A stretch of 64,000 nt of DNA from Agathobaculum sp. NTUH-O15-33 (GCF_033193315.1 NZ_CP136187.1:3355501-3419500); one strand, 5' to 3'. Shown: positions 25,047-32,718, counted from the stretch's first letter. Program-made: numbers and translations. The notes: generated by a model not told the origin, from the letters alone.

Positions 25047-26006
25047 TTAATCAAACAGCGTGGAAACAGACACCTCTTCGTAAATTCTTGCGATTGCCTC
25101 GGTAAAAATGGGCGCGGTGGAAAGAACATTGATCTTATCGATCTTCTTCTCCTGCGGCAGCGGAATGGTATCGAGCAGCGCCATTTCCCGGATCGGGCTG
25201 TTCGAGATGCGCTCCACCGCCGGGCCGGAAAGCACGCCGTGGGTCGCGCAGGCGTATACCTCGGTCGCGCCGCCCTTTTCAACGAGCGCTTCCGCGGCGT
25301 GGCACAGCGTACCGGCGGTATCGATCAGGTCGTCTACCAAAATGCACTTCTTGCCCCTCACGTCGCCGATGATGTTCATGACCTCGCTGACATTGGCCTT
25401 GGGGCGGCGCTTGTCGATAATGGCGAGTTTGAGATCGAGCTTTTCCGTAAACTTGCGCGCACGGGCGACAGAGCCCAGATCGGGCGAAACGACGATCAGA
25501 TCGTCCGCGCCCACGCCGAACTTGCCCGCGATATACGGGATGAGCACGGAAGCGCCCAGCATCATATCGACCGGAATGTTAAAGAAGCCTTGAATCTGCG
25601 CGGCGTGCAGATCCATGGTCAGCACGCGGTCCGCGCCGGCGGCGGTGATCAGATCGGCCACCAGCTTGGCGGAGATCGGGTCGCGCGCCTTGCTCTTGCG
25701 GTCCTGCCGGGCATAGCCGAAGTACGGGATGACCGCCGTGATGCGGCCCGCGGAAGCGCGCTTGCAGGAATCGATCATAATGAGCAGCTCCATCAGGTTG
25801 TTATTGACAGGGCCGCAGGTGGACTGCACCAGAAACACATCCGAACCGCGCACGGATTCCATAATGGAGACCGAGATCTCGCCATCCGCAAAGGTGGAGA
25901 TCGACGACTTGCCGAGCGGCAGGCCGAGGGCCGAAGCGATCTGCATGGCAAGCGCCGGGTGAGAGTTGCCGGCGAAGATCTTGATGTTTTTTCCGTGAGA
26001 TATCAT
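25047..26006 (-). CDS. prs: Ribose-phosphate pyrophosphokinase
   Basis: The 319-residue protein is a full-length class I PRPP synthetase. Signatures include FADGEISVSI, the flexible-loop basic YFGYARQDRK, DLHAAQIQGFF, VSPDLGSVARA and the PRPP-binding CILVDDLIDTAGTL. It makes PRPP for nucleotide, His and Trp synthesis. It lies 48 bp downstream of the GlmU-like gene on the same strand. This glmU-prs order is common in Firmicutes and suggests co-transcription. Confidence 0.97.
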   Translation of the reverse strand: MISHGKNIKIFAGNSHPALAMQIASALGLPLGKSSISTFADGEISVSIMESVRGSDVFLVQSTCGPVNNNLMELLIMIDSCKRASAGRITAVIPYFGYARQDRKSKARDPISAKLVADLITAAGADRVLTMDLHAAQIQGFFNIPVDMMLGASVLIPYIAGKFGVGADDLIVVSPDLGSVARARKFTEKLDLKLAIIDKRRPKANVSEVMNIIGDVRGKKCILVDDLIDTAGTLCHAAEALVEKGGATEVYACATHGVLSGPAVERISNSPIREMALLDTIPLPQEKKIDKINVLSTAPIFTEAIARIYEEVSVSTLFD

Positions 26007-26054
26007 AATGGGTTTTCCCCTCCGTATTTTTTTGAAAAATAGCTTTTCGCTCTT

Positions 26055-27299
26055 TTATTTTTTCTCTTTTTCATGCGCGGCGCGGCGGCGGTCGTTCCAG
26101 CCGTCCATTACGGTCTGTCGTGCGCGCGCAACGCACAAAGCGCCGTCCTGCACGTCCTTGGTCACGGTCGTGCCCGCCGCGGTGAACACGCGGTCGCCGA
26201 GCTTTACGGGGGAGACAAGGTTGGTGTTGCAGCCGATAAAGCAGTCGTCCCCAATGATGGTTTGGTTCTTATGGTAGCCGTCGTAGTTGACCACGACGGT
26301 GCCGCAGCCGAAGTTGACGCGCTCGCCCACGGTCGCGTCGCCGATGTAGGTCAGGTGCGATACCTTGGTGCCGTCGCCGATTGTGGACTTTTTCAGCTCC
26401 ACAAAATCGCCGATGCGGCAGCCGTTGCCAACCACGCACTGCGGGCGGATATAAGCGAACGGGCCAACCGTGACGTTTTCGCCCACGGTCGATTCATACA
26501 CCTGCGAGTTGTTCACCGTGGTGCCCGCGCCGATCTGCGCCTTTTCAAGGATGCTGTTCGGGCCGATGACGGCCTTCGCGCCGACCTTGCAGCCCGGGCG
26601 GATATGGCAGCCCGGCAAAATGACTGCGCCCGGTTCGATTTCCGCGTCGGGCGCGATGTAGGTGCTGGTGGGATCAAAAAGCTGTACGCCGTTTTGGATC
26701 AGGCCGAAATTGACGCGGTTCTGCACGGCAAGCTGCGCCACATAAGCGGAAGCGCCGTCGCGAATGGCGACGATCTCGTTGGTGACGGCAACGCCCTTTT
26801 GCGCGCCCGCCGCGACCGCGGCTTCCACCAAAGCGTCCAGCGTATCCGCGCCGCTCGCGAGCGCCGCGCCCAGCATTTTGCCGGTAAACACAGCGACCAG
26901 CACGGCCGGGTCGGCGGGGATGGGCTGGCCCTCGGCGTCAAAGCCCTGCTGCTCCGCCACCAAAACGCTCACGCCGTAGCCCGTAATGGTATGGCTTTCG
27001 ATTAAATGCTCGAGCGCGTCGTCCTCCGCGAGGGCGAAGGGCTCGGCGATGACGATTACCTGCTCCGCGTCCGTCAGCGAAGAAAACGAGGCAAAGCGGT
27101 TTTCCGCGAGCGGGATGCTCTCGGCCCCGGCGATCGGGTTCTCGCGCTCGTCATGCGCAAAATAGCATGTTTGGGCTTCCTTCGGCAGCGCACCCAGCAC
27201 CGCGTCCCCCGCCGTGCCAAACAGCACGGGGCGCGAAAAAGCGGAAACGCCGCCCTCATCGAACAGACCGCCTGCAATGGCGGCAATCACATTACTCAT
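26055..27299 (-). CDS. glmU: GlmU-like acetyltransferase with degenerate uridylyltransferase domain
   Basis: ATG at 27299 follows GGAAGGA and gives 414 residues. The C-terminal left-handed beta-helix is complete (FAYIRPQC, VELKKSTIGDGTKVSHLTYIGD, NFGCGTVVVNYDG, VSPVKLG) with the acetyltransferase His, Tyr, Asn and Lys in place. The N-terminal 200 residues keep only a faint nucleotidyltransferase outline: the LAAGxGTRMxS...PK signature is absent and the domain is short. It probably makes GlcNAc-1-phosphate but may not make UDP-GlcNAc. A -10 TATAAT is at 27363-27358. Confidence 0.82.
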   Translation of the reverse strand: MSNVIAAIAGGLFDEGGVSAFSRPVLFGTAGDAVLGALPKEAQTCYFAHDERENPIAGAESIPLAENRFASFSSLTDAEQVIVIAEPFALAEDDALEHLIESHTITGYGVSVLVAEQQGFDAEGQPIPADPAVLVAVFTGKMLGAALASGADTLDALVEAAVAAGAQKGVAVTNEIVAIRDGASAYVAQLAVQNRVNFGLIQNGVQLFDPTSTYIAPDAEIEPGAVILPGCHIRPGCKVGAKAVIGPNSILEKAQIGAGTTVNNSQVYESTVGENVTVGPFAYIRPQCVVGNGCRIGDFVELKKSTIGDGTKVSHLTYIGDATVGERVNFGCGTVVVNYDGYHKNQTIIGDDCFIGCNTNLVSPVKLGDRVFTAAGTTVTKDVQDGALCVARARQTVMDGWNDRRRAAHEKEKK

Positions 27300-27436
27300 A
27301 TAGATCCTTCCGTTCACGTTTTTAGGCAAAACAGCCCGTATAGAGACTAGCAAAGTTATTATACAACAGTTTTAGGTAAAATGCATTAGCATTTTTGATA
27401 AAATTCCCCGCGTCCTTGCATCTTTTCCCGGCGCAA

Positions 27437-27748
27437 GGTATAATAGCCGCAAAACGGCTATTATACACAGATTAAATCATTATACCACCAGCGGCGCTTA
27501 ACGGGATGTTTAGTGCTTACTTTTCCTTGCCGCTGTGGTATAATAGCCGCAAAACGGCTATTATACACGGATTAAATCATTATACCACCAGCGGCGCTTA
27601 ACGGGATGTTTAGTGCTTACTTTTCTTTGCCGCTGTGGTATAATAGCCGTAAAACGGCTATTATACCCGGATCAAATTCATTATACCATCAGCGGCGCTT
27701 AGGTGTGTTTTGACACTTCGAAATTGCTTGCCGCTGTGGTATAATAGC
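27437..27748. repeat. Three 100-bp tandem repeats with paired palindromes and promoter-like motifs
   Basis: Units start at 27437, 27537 and 27637, with a last boundary at 27738. Each begins with a perfect palindrome (GGTATAATAGCCG-(C/T)AAAA-CGGCTATTATAC). It continues with a second long inverted repeat whose ends are ATTATACCACC and TGGTATAAT. The motif TGGTATAAT, an extended -10, occurs facing both ways in each unit. Unit 1 includes TTATACACA (27461-27469), a match to the relaxed DnaA box. The array occupies the gap between glmU and the dnaD/dnaI pair, and its last copy is the likely dnaD promoter. Confidence 0.85.
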
Positions 27749-27814
27749 AGTTAGAATGTCATATGTATCGCTTTCATCCAAAGTCGCTTCCATTCAGAAA
27801 GGATTCTATCACCC

Positions 27815-28756
27815 ATGTCACAAACCTCCGTTTCGCTGCCCGAGGGCGAGCTGCGCGTCGCCCGGTGCGACACGCTGGACAAGCTGATCGCCGTGGGCGA
27901 CGGCGACGCCGCCCTTTTATATCTCTATATTCTGCGCCACGGCGCGGTGACGGACGATAAGACCGCCATGCGCGCGCTGCATCTGACGCAGGCCCGGTTC
28001 GAGCGCGCCGCCTTTACCCTGAACGGGCTGACCGCGCCGCCGGCCCCCGCGCCCGCGGAACCGGCAAAGCCGCAAACCCCCGCCTACGGCTCGGACGAGC
28101 TGCGCCGCGCCCGTGTGGACGACCATAAATTTTCCGCCGTATGCCAAATGGCGGAGGAAGCGCTCGGCCGCACGCTGACCGAGGGACAGCTCCGCACCCT
28201 GCTCACCGCGTACGACCACCTTGGCCTGTCGGCGGAGGCGATTATCGAAATGCTTTCCTATCTAAAAAAAGAAAAAGGCGCGGTGCGCCTTGCCGATATC
28301 CGCCGCGAGGCTTACGCGTGGGCCGATATGGGCATCATCTCCGCGCAGGACGCGCAAGCCTATCTTTCCCGCAGGGCCGGTGAAAAACCCCTGCTGGGCG
28401 CGATCTATCAAGCCCTTGGCGCGGATACCGCCGCGCCCGCCCCCAAGGAGCAGCGCCTTGCCGCGTTCGCCCTGTCGCGCGGCTTCCCGCCTGAATCGGT
28501 CGAACTCGCCGTGCGCCGCACCGAAAAGCAGCAGGGCCACAAAAGCCTTGATTACACGCTCGGCATCCTGCGCCAGTGGGACTCCAAGGGCGTACATACG
28601 ATCAGCGAAATCACCGCGCTGGAACCCGAGACCCGCGCGGGCAAGGCCGCCGTCGGCGGGACGCAGGCCGCGCCGACGGACGCCGCCACGCTTACCGCGT
28701 GGGAAGAGGAATGGGCCGCCCGTGTCAAGAGCCACCGGCGGCAAACGGAGGAATAA
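27815..28756 (+). CDS. dnaD: DnaD domain replication protein
   Basis: The 313-residue protein has an N-terminal winged-helix-like region (1-75), a Pro/Ala linker and a DnaD/DnaB2 domain (about 100-265) with RLADIRREAYAW and the late helix HKSLDYTLGILRQWDSKG, the region that carries the ssDNA-binding YxxxIxxxW-type motif. It helps DnaA and the loader recruit the helicase at replication start. It lies 3 bp ahead of the loader gene and downstream of the 100-bp repeat array. Confidence 0.9.
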   Translation: MSQTSVSLPEGELRVARCDTLDKLIAVGDGDAALLYLYILRHGAVTDDKTAMRALHLTQARFERAAFTLNGLTAPPAPAPAEPAKPQTPAYGSDELRRARVDDHKFSAVCQMAEEALGRTLTEGQLRTLLTAYDHLGLSAEAIIEMLSYLKKEKGAVRLADIRREAYAWADMGIISAQDAQAYLSRRAGEKPLLGAIYQALGADTAAPAPKEQRLAAFALSRGFPPESVELAVRRTEKQQGHKSLDYTLGILRQWDSKGVHTISEITALEPETRAGKAAVGGTQAAPTDAATLTAWEEEWAARVKSHRRQTEE

Positions 28757-28759
28757 TCC

Positions 28760-29755
28760 ATGCCATACGATAAAAAGATCCTATCCGAAGCAAAGCGCGA
28801 ATTGGAGCGCGAGCGCCAGCAGCGCCAGCAGCAGCTGATCGACCGGCAAAGTGAAATATACGCGAAGCTGCCCCGTGTCCGCGCGATCGACCGCACGCTT
28901 TCAGCCACGGCGGCCAGCGTATTGCGGGTGGCGCTCGAATCGGGCGACGACCCGACCGCCGCTATCGAGCGGCTGCGCGATCAAAACCTTGCCTTACAAG
29001 AAGAGCGCGCCAGACTGCTCACCACGGCGGGTTATCCCGCCGATTATCTGGCGGACAAGCCCGTCTGCCCGCTCTGCGGGGATACCGGCTACGTCGGCAG
29101 CGTGCTGTGCGACTGTATCAAGGCGCGCTGCGCTCGCCTGCTGACCGAAGAGCTTTCCGCCGCGCTGCCCATACGCGACCAAAACTTCGCCGCCTTTCGG
29201 CTGGACTATTATTCGACCCGGCCAGACGGCCGCCTCGGCGTTTCTCCGCGCGAAAATATGGAGTACAATCTCGGCGAATGCCGTGCCTATGCAAAAAGCT
29301 TTGGCCCGCACTCGCCTAATTTGCTGCTGACCGGCTCCACCGGCTTGGGTAAGACCTTCCTTTCCACCTGCATCGCGCAGGCGGTATCGGAGCGCGGCTT
29401 TTCCGTAGCCTACGATACGGCGATCAACATTTTAGCCGCCTACGAAACGCTTAAATTCGGCTCCGGCGATGGAGCCGCCGCCGCCGACCGCACCGCCCGC
29501 TACGAGCGCGCCGACCTGCTCATCATCGACGATATGGGCACCGAAATGGGCACGGCGTTCACCGTGTCGGCGCTTTACAATCTGATCAATAACCGCCTGA
29601 TGGCAAGCCGCCCGATGATCATCAACACCAACCTGCCAGCTGAGGTGCTAGCGGAGAAATATTCCCCCGCCGTCGCCTCCCGCCTGCTTGGCGAGTTCAC
29701 GTCCCTGCGGTTCATTGGCGAAGACATCCGGCTGCTGAAAAAGCATGCCCGTTGA
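28760..29755 (+). CDS. DnaI/DnaC-type helicase loader ATPase
   Basis: The 331-residue protein starts with a charged coiled-coil (RELERERQQRQQQ). A zinc-binding segment CPLCGDTGYVGSVLCDC (about 94-110) follows, as in DnaI-like loaders of clostridia, then an AAA+ core. The core has Walker A TGSTGLGKTF, Walker B LLIIDDMGTE and an arginine region near ASRLLGEF. It loads replicative helicase with the DnaD protein. It is the second gene of a two-gene operon. Confidence 0.9.
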   Translation: MPYDKKILSEAKRELERERQQRQQQLIDRQSEIYAKLPRVRAIDRTLSATAASVLRVALESGDDPTAAIERLRDQNLALQEERARLLTTAGYPADYLADKPVCPLCGDTGYVGSVLCDCIKARCARLLTEELSAALPIRDQNFAAFRLDYYSTRPDGRLGVSPRENMEYNLGECRAYAKSFGPHSPNLLLTGSTGLGKTFLSTCIAQAVSERGFSVAYDTAINILAAYETLKFGSGDGAAAADRTARYERADLLIIDDMGTEMGTAFTVSALYNLINNRLMASRPMIINTNLPAEVLAEKYSPAVASRLLGEFTSLRFIGEDIRLLKKHAR

Positions 29756-29768
29756 AAGCCACAATTCT

Positions 29769-29822
29769 TTCACAAGTTGTTCAAACACTGTTCACACATT
29801 AATTGGTATTTAGCGTTATACT
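29769..29822 (+). promoter_or_regulatory. Triple 11-bp direct repeat and promoter of sRNA copy 1
   Basis: TTCACA (29769), TTCAAA (29780) and TTCACA (29791) are exactly 11 bp apart. A -10 TATACT starts 26 bp after the last box (29817-29822). There is no -35 consensus, as expected for activator-dependent promoters bound by an OmpR/PhoB-type response regulator. The same spacing recurs at copies 2, 3 and 4. Confidence 0.75.
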
Positions 29823-29828
29823 GGTCTT

Positions 29829-29960
29829 GTCAGCGAGGGAAGCCGCAATCCCGAGCCGATAGAGACAGCCTACCGATCTTTTATTTCTCTTTTACCCCCC
29901 TTTATTTTGTGAAACGATGAGTAGCCCCGTATCCGTCCCCCCACGGATGCGGGGCTTCCT
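29829..29960 (+). ncRNA. C-rich small RNA family, copy 1
   Basis: The predicted transcript is about 130 nt. The 5' part can fold (outer TGTC with GATA, inner GGGA with TCCC around AGCCGCAA). A conserved GACAGCCTACCGATCTTTT block and a pyrimidine-rich linker with ACCCCCC follow. The terminator is a 13-bp stem (29924-29936 with 29943-29955) around a CCCCCC loop, with a weak T tail. No ribosome site plus reading frame is conserved between copies, so it is taken as non-coding. It lies after the helicase-loader gene. Confidence 0.78.
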
Positions 29961-30006
29961 CGTGCCATTGGGAAAACCCGGCGATATTTCCGTTATTTAA
30001 AAAGGT

Positions 30007-30060
30007 TTCACAGCCTATTCAAATCTTGTTCACACTTTGGGGGCGAAATAGCGTTATACT
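30007..30060 (+). promoter_or_regulatory. Triple 11-bp direct repeat and promoter of sRNA copy 2
   Basis: TTCACA (30007), TTCAAA (30018), TTCACA (30029) and TATACT (30055-30060) have the same spacing as at copy 1. The sequence between the last box and the -10 is not conserved between copies, while the boxes are. Confidence 0.75.
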
Positions 30061-30066
30061 GATCTT

Positions 30067-30200
30067 GTCAGCAAGGGAAGCCGCAATCCCGAACCGACAG
30101 AGACAGCCTACCGATCTTTTTACTTCTCTTTTACCCCCTTTTTATTTTGTGAATCGATGAGAAAACCCCGTTTCCGTCCCCCTACGGAAACGGGGTTTTC
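30067..30200 (+). ncRNA. C-rich small RNA family, copy 2
   Basis: About 134 nt. The 5' stem is TGTC/GACA enclosing GGGA/TCCC. The conserved block GACAGCCTACCGATCTTTT leads into a linker with ACCCCCTTTTT. The terminator is a strong 16-bp stem with loop CCCCCT and a TTTT tail (30162-30200). It shares most of its body with copy 1, 240 bp upstream, so the two are probably a recent tandem duplication. Confidence 0.8.
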
Positions 30201-30211
30201 GCGTTTGTTTG

Positions 30212-30541
30212 GAGGCGCGCTATGCGCGCAATGTAATGCGCGGCAGTAGCCGCGAGAGACGGTGCGGCGCCCGCCGCCGGGGCATAGGGGAGAGGAACAC
30301 CATGCGGTTTTCCTCTCCCCTATGTACTCCACACTTTTCCCTACTCCTGTCCAGAGGCGATGTGAGCCGACCTTTTGCTATATAAACAATTTGTGGCGGT
30401 GCCGGATCGGATGCCTAGGGATTCAGTGGACAGGTGCCTTCGCTCGGCCGGACCGGCCGAGTTTTGCGCGCCCACCTTTCCCGGCGCTTCATTTTATCGG
30501 AGGCGCGCTATGCGCGCAATTTAATGCGCGGCAGTAGCCGC
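30212..30541. repeat. R2 element copy 2 bounded by direct repeats
   Basis: A roughly 40-bp repeat beginning GGAGGCGCGCTATGCGCGC and ending GCGGCAGTAGCCGCG occurs at 30212-30252 and again at 30501-30541, in direct orientation. Between them lies R2 copy 2, with the hairpin GGGGAGAGGAA/TTCCTCTCCCC, GATTCAGTGGAC and CGCTCGGCCGGACCGGCC. No gene is supported in 29961-30603 outside sRNA copy 2. Confidence 0.65.
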
Positions 30542-30603
30542 GTACAGGACGAGTACCACGCTTTAATGGAGGCAATTTGCATTCTTATATCCGCTGCCAT
30601 CGT

Positions 30604-30867
30604 TTACATATTATGAGTATGCTTATTTTCTTTGCAAAGCAATTCGTCATATGTGGTGTGTAAGGCATCACGGATTCCACACAGTTGAGACGCGCTGATA
30701 TGCTGCACACCACGCTCAATTTTGACCAACGTTTCTCGTGTCATTTTAACACCTAACAAATCAAGTGCTCGTACTAGATCAGTTTGACCCAGCCCTTTAC
30801 TCAATCGCACGCGGCGTATATTGGCTCCAATCTTAATTCTATCTTGTTTAATTTTTTGTTCTTCCAT
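30604..30867 (-). CDS. XRE family helix-turn-helix regulator (copy A)
   Basis: The 87-residue protein is almost entirely one Cro/C1-type HTH (IGANIRRVRLSKGLGQTDLVRAL, then TRETLVKIERGVQHISASQL). It is closely similar to the regulator at 31409-31669 (same MxEQKIKQDxIKIGANIRR start). It is AT-richer than the surrounding genes. It is divergent from the Spo0A-C-like gene and likely binds the shared promoter region. Confidence 0.85.
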   Translation of the reverse strand: MEEQKIKQDRIKIGANIRRVRLSKGLGQTDLVRALDLLGVKMTRETLVKIERGVQHISASQLCGIRDALHTTYDELLCKENKHTHNM

Positions 30868-30925
30868 AAGACACCTCTAGCGAACCAGTTTTAGTCCATT
30901 TTTTCTTTATCTTATGGGAAAAACA

Positions 30926-30934
30926 TGTTATAAT
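30926..30934 (+). promoter_or_regulatory. Extended -10 promoter of the Spo0A-C-like gene
   Basis: TGTTATAAT (TG-N-TATAAT) lies 41 bp before the start at 30976. It is flanked by GAACCAGT-type (30881) and ACTAGTCC-type (30944) half-sites that mirror each other imperfectly. This is a likely operator of the adjacent XRE regulator. Confidence 0.55.
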
Positions 30935-30975
30935 GGGACCCATACTAGTCCACCCCGAAGAAAGGAGGGATAAAA

Positions 30976-31395
30976 ATGATAAAACACATAAACTTTCAAG
31001 ATCAAGTATCTTACGCTTTAGTCTGCTTTGGTTTTTCTCGTGCAAAAAGGGAATATACATTTCTCTATGATTCAATACCGCTAGTATTAAACATGGGCAA
31101 AAGACCTGATGAAGCATGGGAATTCGTCGCTGCAAAATATGAAATAATAAAATTTACAGTACGAGACACGATTCGTTTAGGAATTAATCATTCGTGGGAA
31201 CTAGTTCCTCATATGTATGCGGAAATCAACCCTGTTTTCCGTAATCGCCCACCTTCTACATATGAATTTTATGTTTTTTTTAATCAGTGGATGACTCGAT
31301 ATGAGGTTGCGGCAGAGTTCACAAAAGGGAACCTGATGAAAATGGTAATTCTACAACGCAAGCCTAAAAGGGCAAAGAAAGAGTTAAAACAATAG
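30976..31395 (+). CDS. Stand-alone Spo0A C-terminal-domain-like protein
   Basis: The 139-residue protein has no receiver domain. The pattern LVCFGFSRAKREYTFLYDSIPLVL, then WEFVAAKYEIIKFTVRDTIRLGI, then INPVF and PPSTYEFYVFF follows the order of Spo0A effector-domain helices ([46 protein letters not shown]). The recognition helix region is present but diverged. It probably binds DNA without phospho-control. The start has a strong AAGGAGGG site. The gene is AT-rich and sits between two sister XRE regulators. Confidence 0.65.
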   Translation: MIKHINFQDQVSYALVCFGFSRAKREYTFLYDSIPLVLNMGKRPDEAWEFVAAKYEIIKFTVRDTIRLGINHSWELVPHMYAEINPVFRNRPPSTYEFYVFFNQWMTRYEVAAEFTKGNLMKMVILQRKPKRAKKELKQ

Positions 31396-31408
31396 ATATT
31401 GCTTGGCT

Positions 31409-31669
31409 TTACTTTTCAGAATGCATATCGTCCTGATAAAGCAACTCATCATATGTGGTATTTAGTGCCTTGCAGATACCGCGAAATTGCGTAGCTGTAA
31501 GGTGTTGTTTGCCGCTCTCTATTTTCACAAGCGCTTCACGTGTGATTGGAATCCCCGCCAAATCAAGTTCCCGCACTAGATCTGTCTGTTTTAAACCGTT
31601 TTCGCATCGTATGCGACGTATATTGGCGCCAATTTTGATGCTATCCTGCTTAATCTTTTGTTCGTTCAT
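31409..31669 (-). CDS. XRE family helix-turn-helix regulator (copy B)
   Basis: The 86-residue protein is a single Cro/C1-type HTH (IGANIRRIRCENGLKQTDLVREL, then TREALVKIESGKQHLTATQF). It is a sister of copy A at 30604-30867. Its stop is 13 bp from the stop of the converging Spo0A-C-like gene. Its upstream region carries a 10-bp inverted repeat that is probably its own operator. Confidence 0.85.
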   Translation of the reverse strand: MNEQKIKQDSIKIGANIRRIRCENGLKQTDLVRELDLAGIPITREALVKIESGKQHLTATQFRGICKALNTTYDELLYQDDMHSEK

Positions 31670-31684
31670 TTAACGATACCCCTT

Positions 31685-31758
31685 GTGAACCAATTTCAGT
31701 CCTATTTTCTTTTATTTTATGGAACTACTCCATCGCAATGGGACCCATATTGGTTCAC
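31685..31758. promoter_or_regulatory. Inverted-repeat operator upstream of XRE copy B
   Basis: GTGAACCAAT (31685-31694) and its exact complement ATTGGTTCAC (31749-31758) flank the promoter region, with GTCC/GGAC-type inner half-sites. A related arrangement stands upstream of XRE copy A (about 30879-30953), so the two loci look like a duplicated regulator-operator module. Confidence 0.55.
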
Positions 31759-31767
31759 AAGACAATT

Positions 31768-31814
31768 AAAATAAGCGGAGAGAAACACGTTCAATGTTTC
31801 TCTCCGCTTATTTT
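31768..31814. terminator. Perfect 20-bp stem terminator at the island edge
   Basis: Arms 31768-31787 and 31795-31814 are exact complements around a 7-nt loop, with A-rich and T-rich ends. It would stop transcription in either direction and marks the boundary between the AT-rich island and the GC-rich repeats. Confidence 0.75.
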
Positions 31815-32500
31815 GCGGCTACTGCCGCACATGAAATTGCGCGCCGCAGCGCGCTAACTACAAAACAAGGCGCCGTAAAATATTGCTGCGTTGATTCGAG
31901 TCAAGCGTAACGGCGGGGTGGGTCACCAATGTCATAAAGATAAGGGAAACGCATAGAAAAAAACAGGGGAATCACCGAGCTAGTAGGGCGCGAGAAGGTG
32001 AATTGGCCGAAGGCCAAGAGAAGCTGGTCTGGACCACGCCCTCGGCGCGCCATCTCGAAGGGACGCAACGCTTCCTGAGAAATCATATCCCTTCGCTCGG
32101 CCATACCGGCCTGTTTGATGCTCTCACTTATCCCGGTGCTTCGCTCTCGGCGCGCCGGGGGCGTCGCGCCCTACATTTTCTGTCTTTGCGTTACCTTATC
32201 TTAGGTCACCTCGCCCTACGTAGGCGGCCCGCTCCGTTGCAACGTAGGGCCACCCGGCCGCGCGCGGCTACCACCGCGTATTAAATTGCGCGCCGCAGCG
32301 CGCCTGCTATGAAAAAACAAAGCTCCGCGAAATACTGGCGCTCCGATCCGAGTCAAGCGATACGGCGGGGTGAGGTCACCCCGCCCTACCCAACAATGCA
32401 CCCGTTTTTGTAGGGCCGGGTGCCCCCACCCGGCCGCCCGCGGCTACCGCCGCGCATAAAATTGCGCGCCGCAGCGCGCCTCCTATCCGTTCTTCAAAAA
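31815..32500. repeat. Cluster of dispersed GC-rich repeats (R2 end, R3, GCGGCTAC family)
   Basis: This 690-bp stretch has no gene. It holds GCGGCTAC..GCCGC followed by AATTGCGCGCCGCAGCGCGC three times (about 31815, 32265, 32445), GAGTCAAGCG followed by GGCGGGGTG twice (31897, 32350), R3 inverted blocks (32190-32265, 32365-32450) and the CGCTCGGCC..ACCGGCC block of R2 (32094). It looks like repeated insertion and decay of non-autonomous elements. Confidence 0.65.
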
Positions 32501-32503
32501 GCT

Positions 32504-32557
32504 TTCACAGCTTATTCAAACCTTGTTCACACTTTCCCCCTCTGTATGCAGTATACT
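32504..32557 (+). promoter_or_regulatory. Triple 11-bp direct repeat and promoter of sRNA copy 3
   Basis: TTCACA (32504), TTCAAA (32515), TTCACA (32526) and TATACT (32552-32557) have the same 11/11/26-bp spacing as the other copies. Copies 2 and 3 also share the bases between the boxes almost entirely. Confidence 0.75.
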
Positions 32558-32563
32558 GAACTT

Positions 32564-32709
32564 GTCAGTAAGGGAAAGCGAGATCCTACCTGACGGAACA
32601 GCAATTTGTCAGCATTTTTTCTTCATCCCCCTTTTTTCAAATCCCCCCTTTTTTCATTTTGTGTCATTCAGAAAAACCCCGAACCGTTCCCCCACGGTTC
32701 GGGGTTTTT
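32564..32709 (+). ncRNA. C-rich small RNA family, copy 3 (divergent body)
   Basis: About 146 nt. The body differs most from the other copies but keeps the pattern: GTCAG pairs with CTGAC, AGGGA with TCCT, a U/C linker with two C-runs (32627-32631 and 32643-32648), and a terminator with a 16-bp stem, loop TCCCCC and a TTTTT tail (32672-32709). The segment 32624-32638 is identical to the complement of the ribosome site of the gene at 37329-37940. It converges on the AraC gene and its terminator may serve both. Confidence 0.75.
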
Positions 32710-32718
32710 CGTATGCTT

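Noticed and set aside
27461-27469. A chromosomal origin at the tandem array
   Set aside because: Only one relaxed DnaA-box match is visible, dnaA and dnaN are absent, and the region lacks a dense DnaA-box cluster. At most it is a regulatory DnaA site.
27437-27748. CRISPR array
   Set aside because: The 100-bp repeats are contiguous with no unique spacers of uniform length, and no cas gene is present. It is a tandem repeat.
29769-30060. Identification of the 11-bp repeats as genuine Pho boxes
   Set aside because: The spacing fits PhoP/PhoB-type binding, but other response regulators use the same spacing and no pho gene is in the window. I report the architecture without naming the regulator.
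30250-30600. Small plus-strand open frames in the R2/direct-repeat segment
   Set aside because: They are built from repeat sequence, lack ribosome sites and resemble no family.
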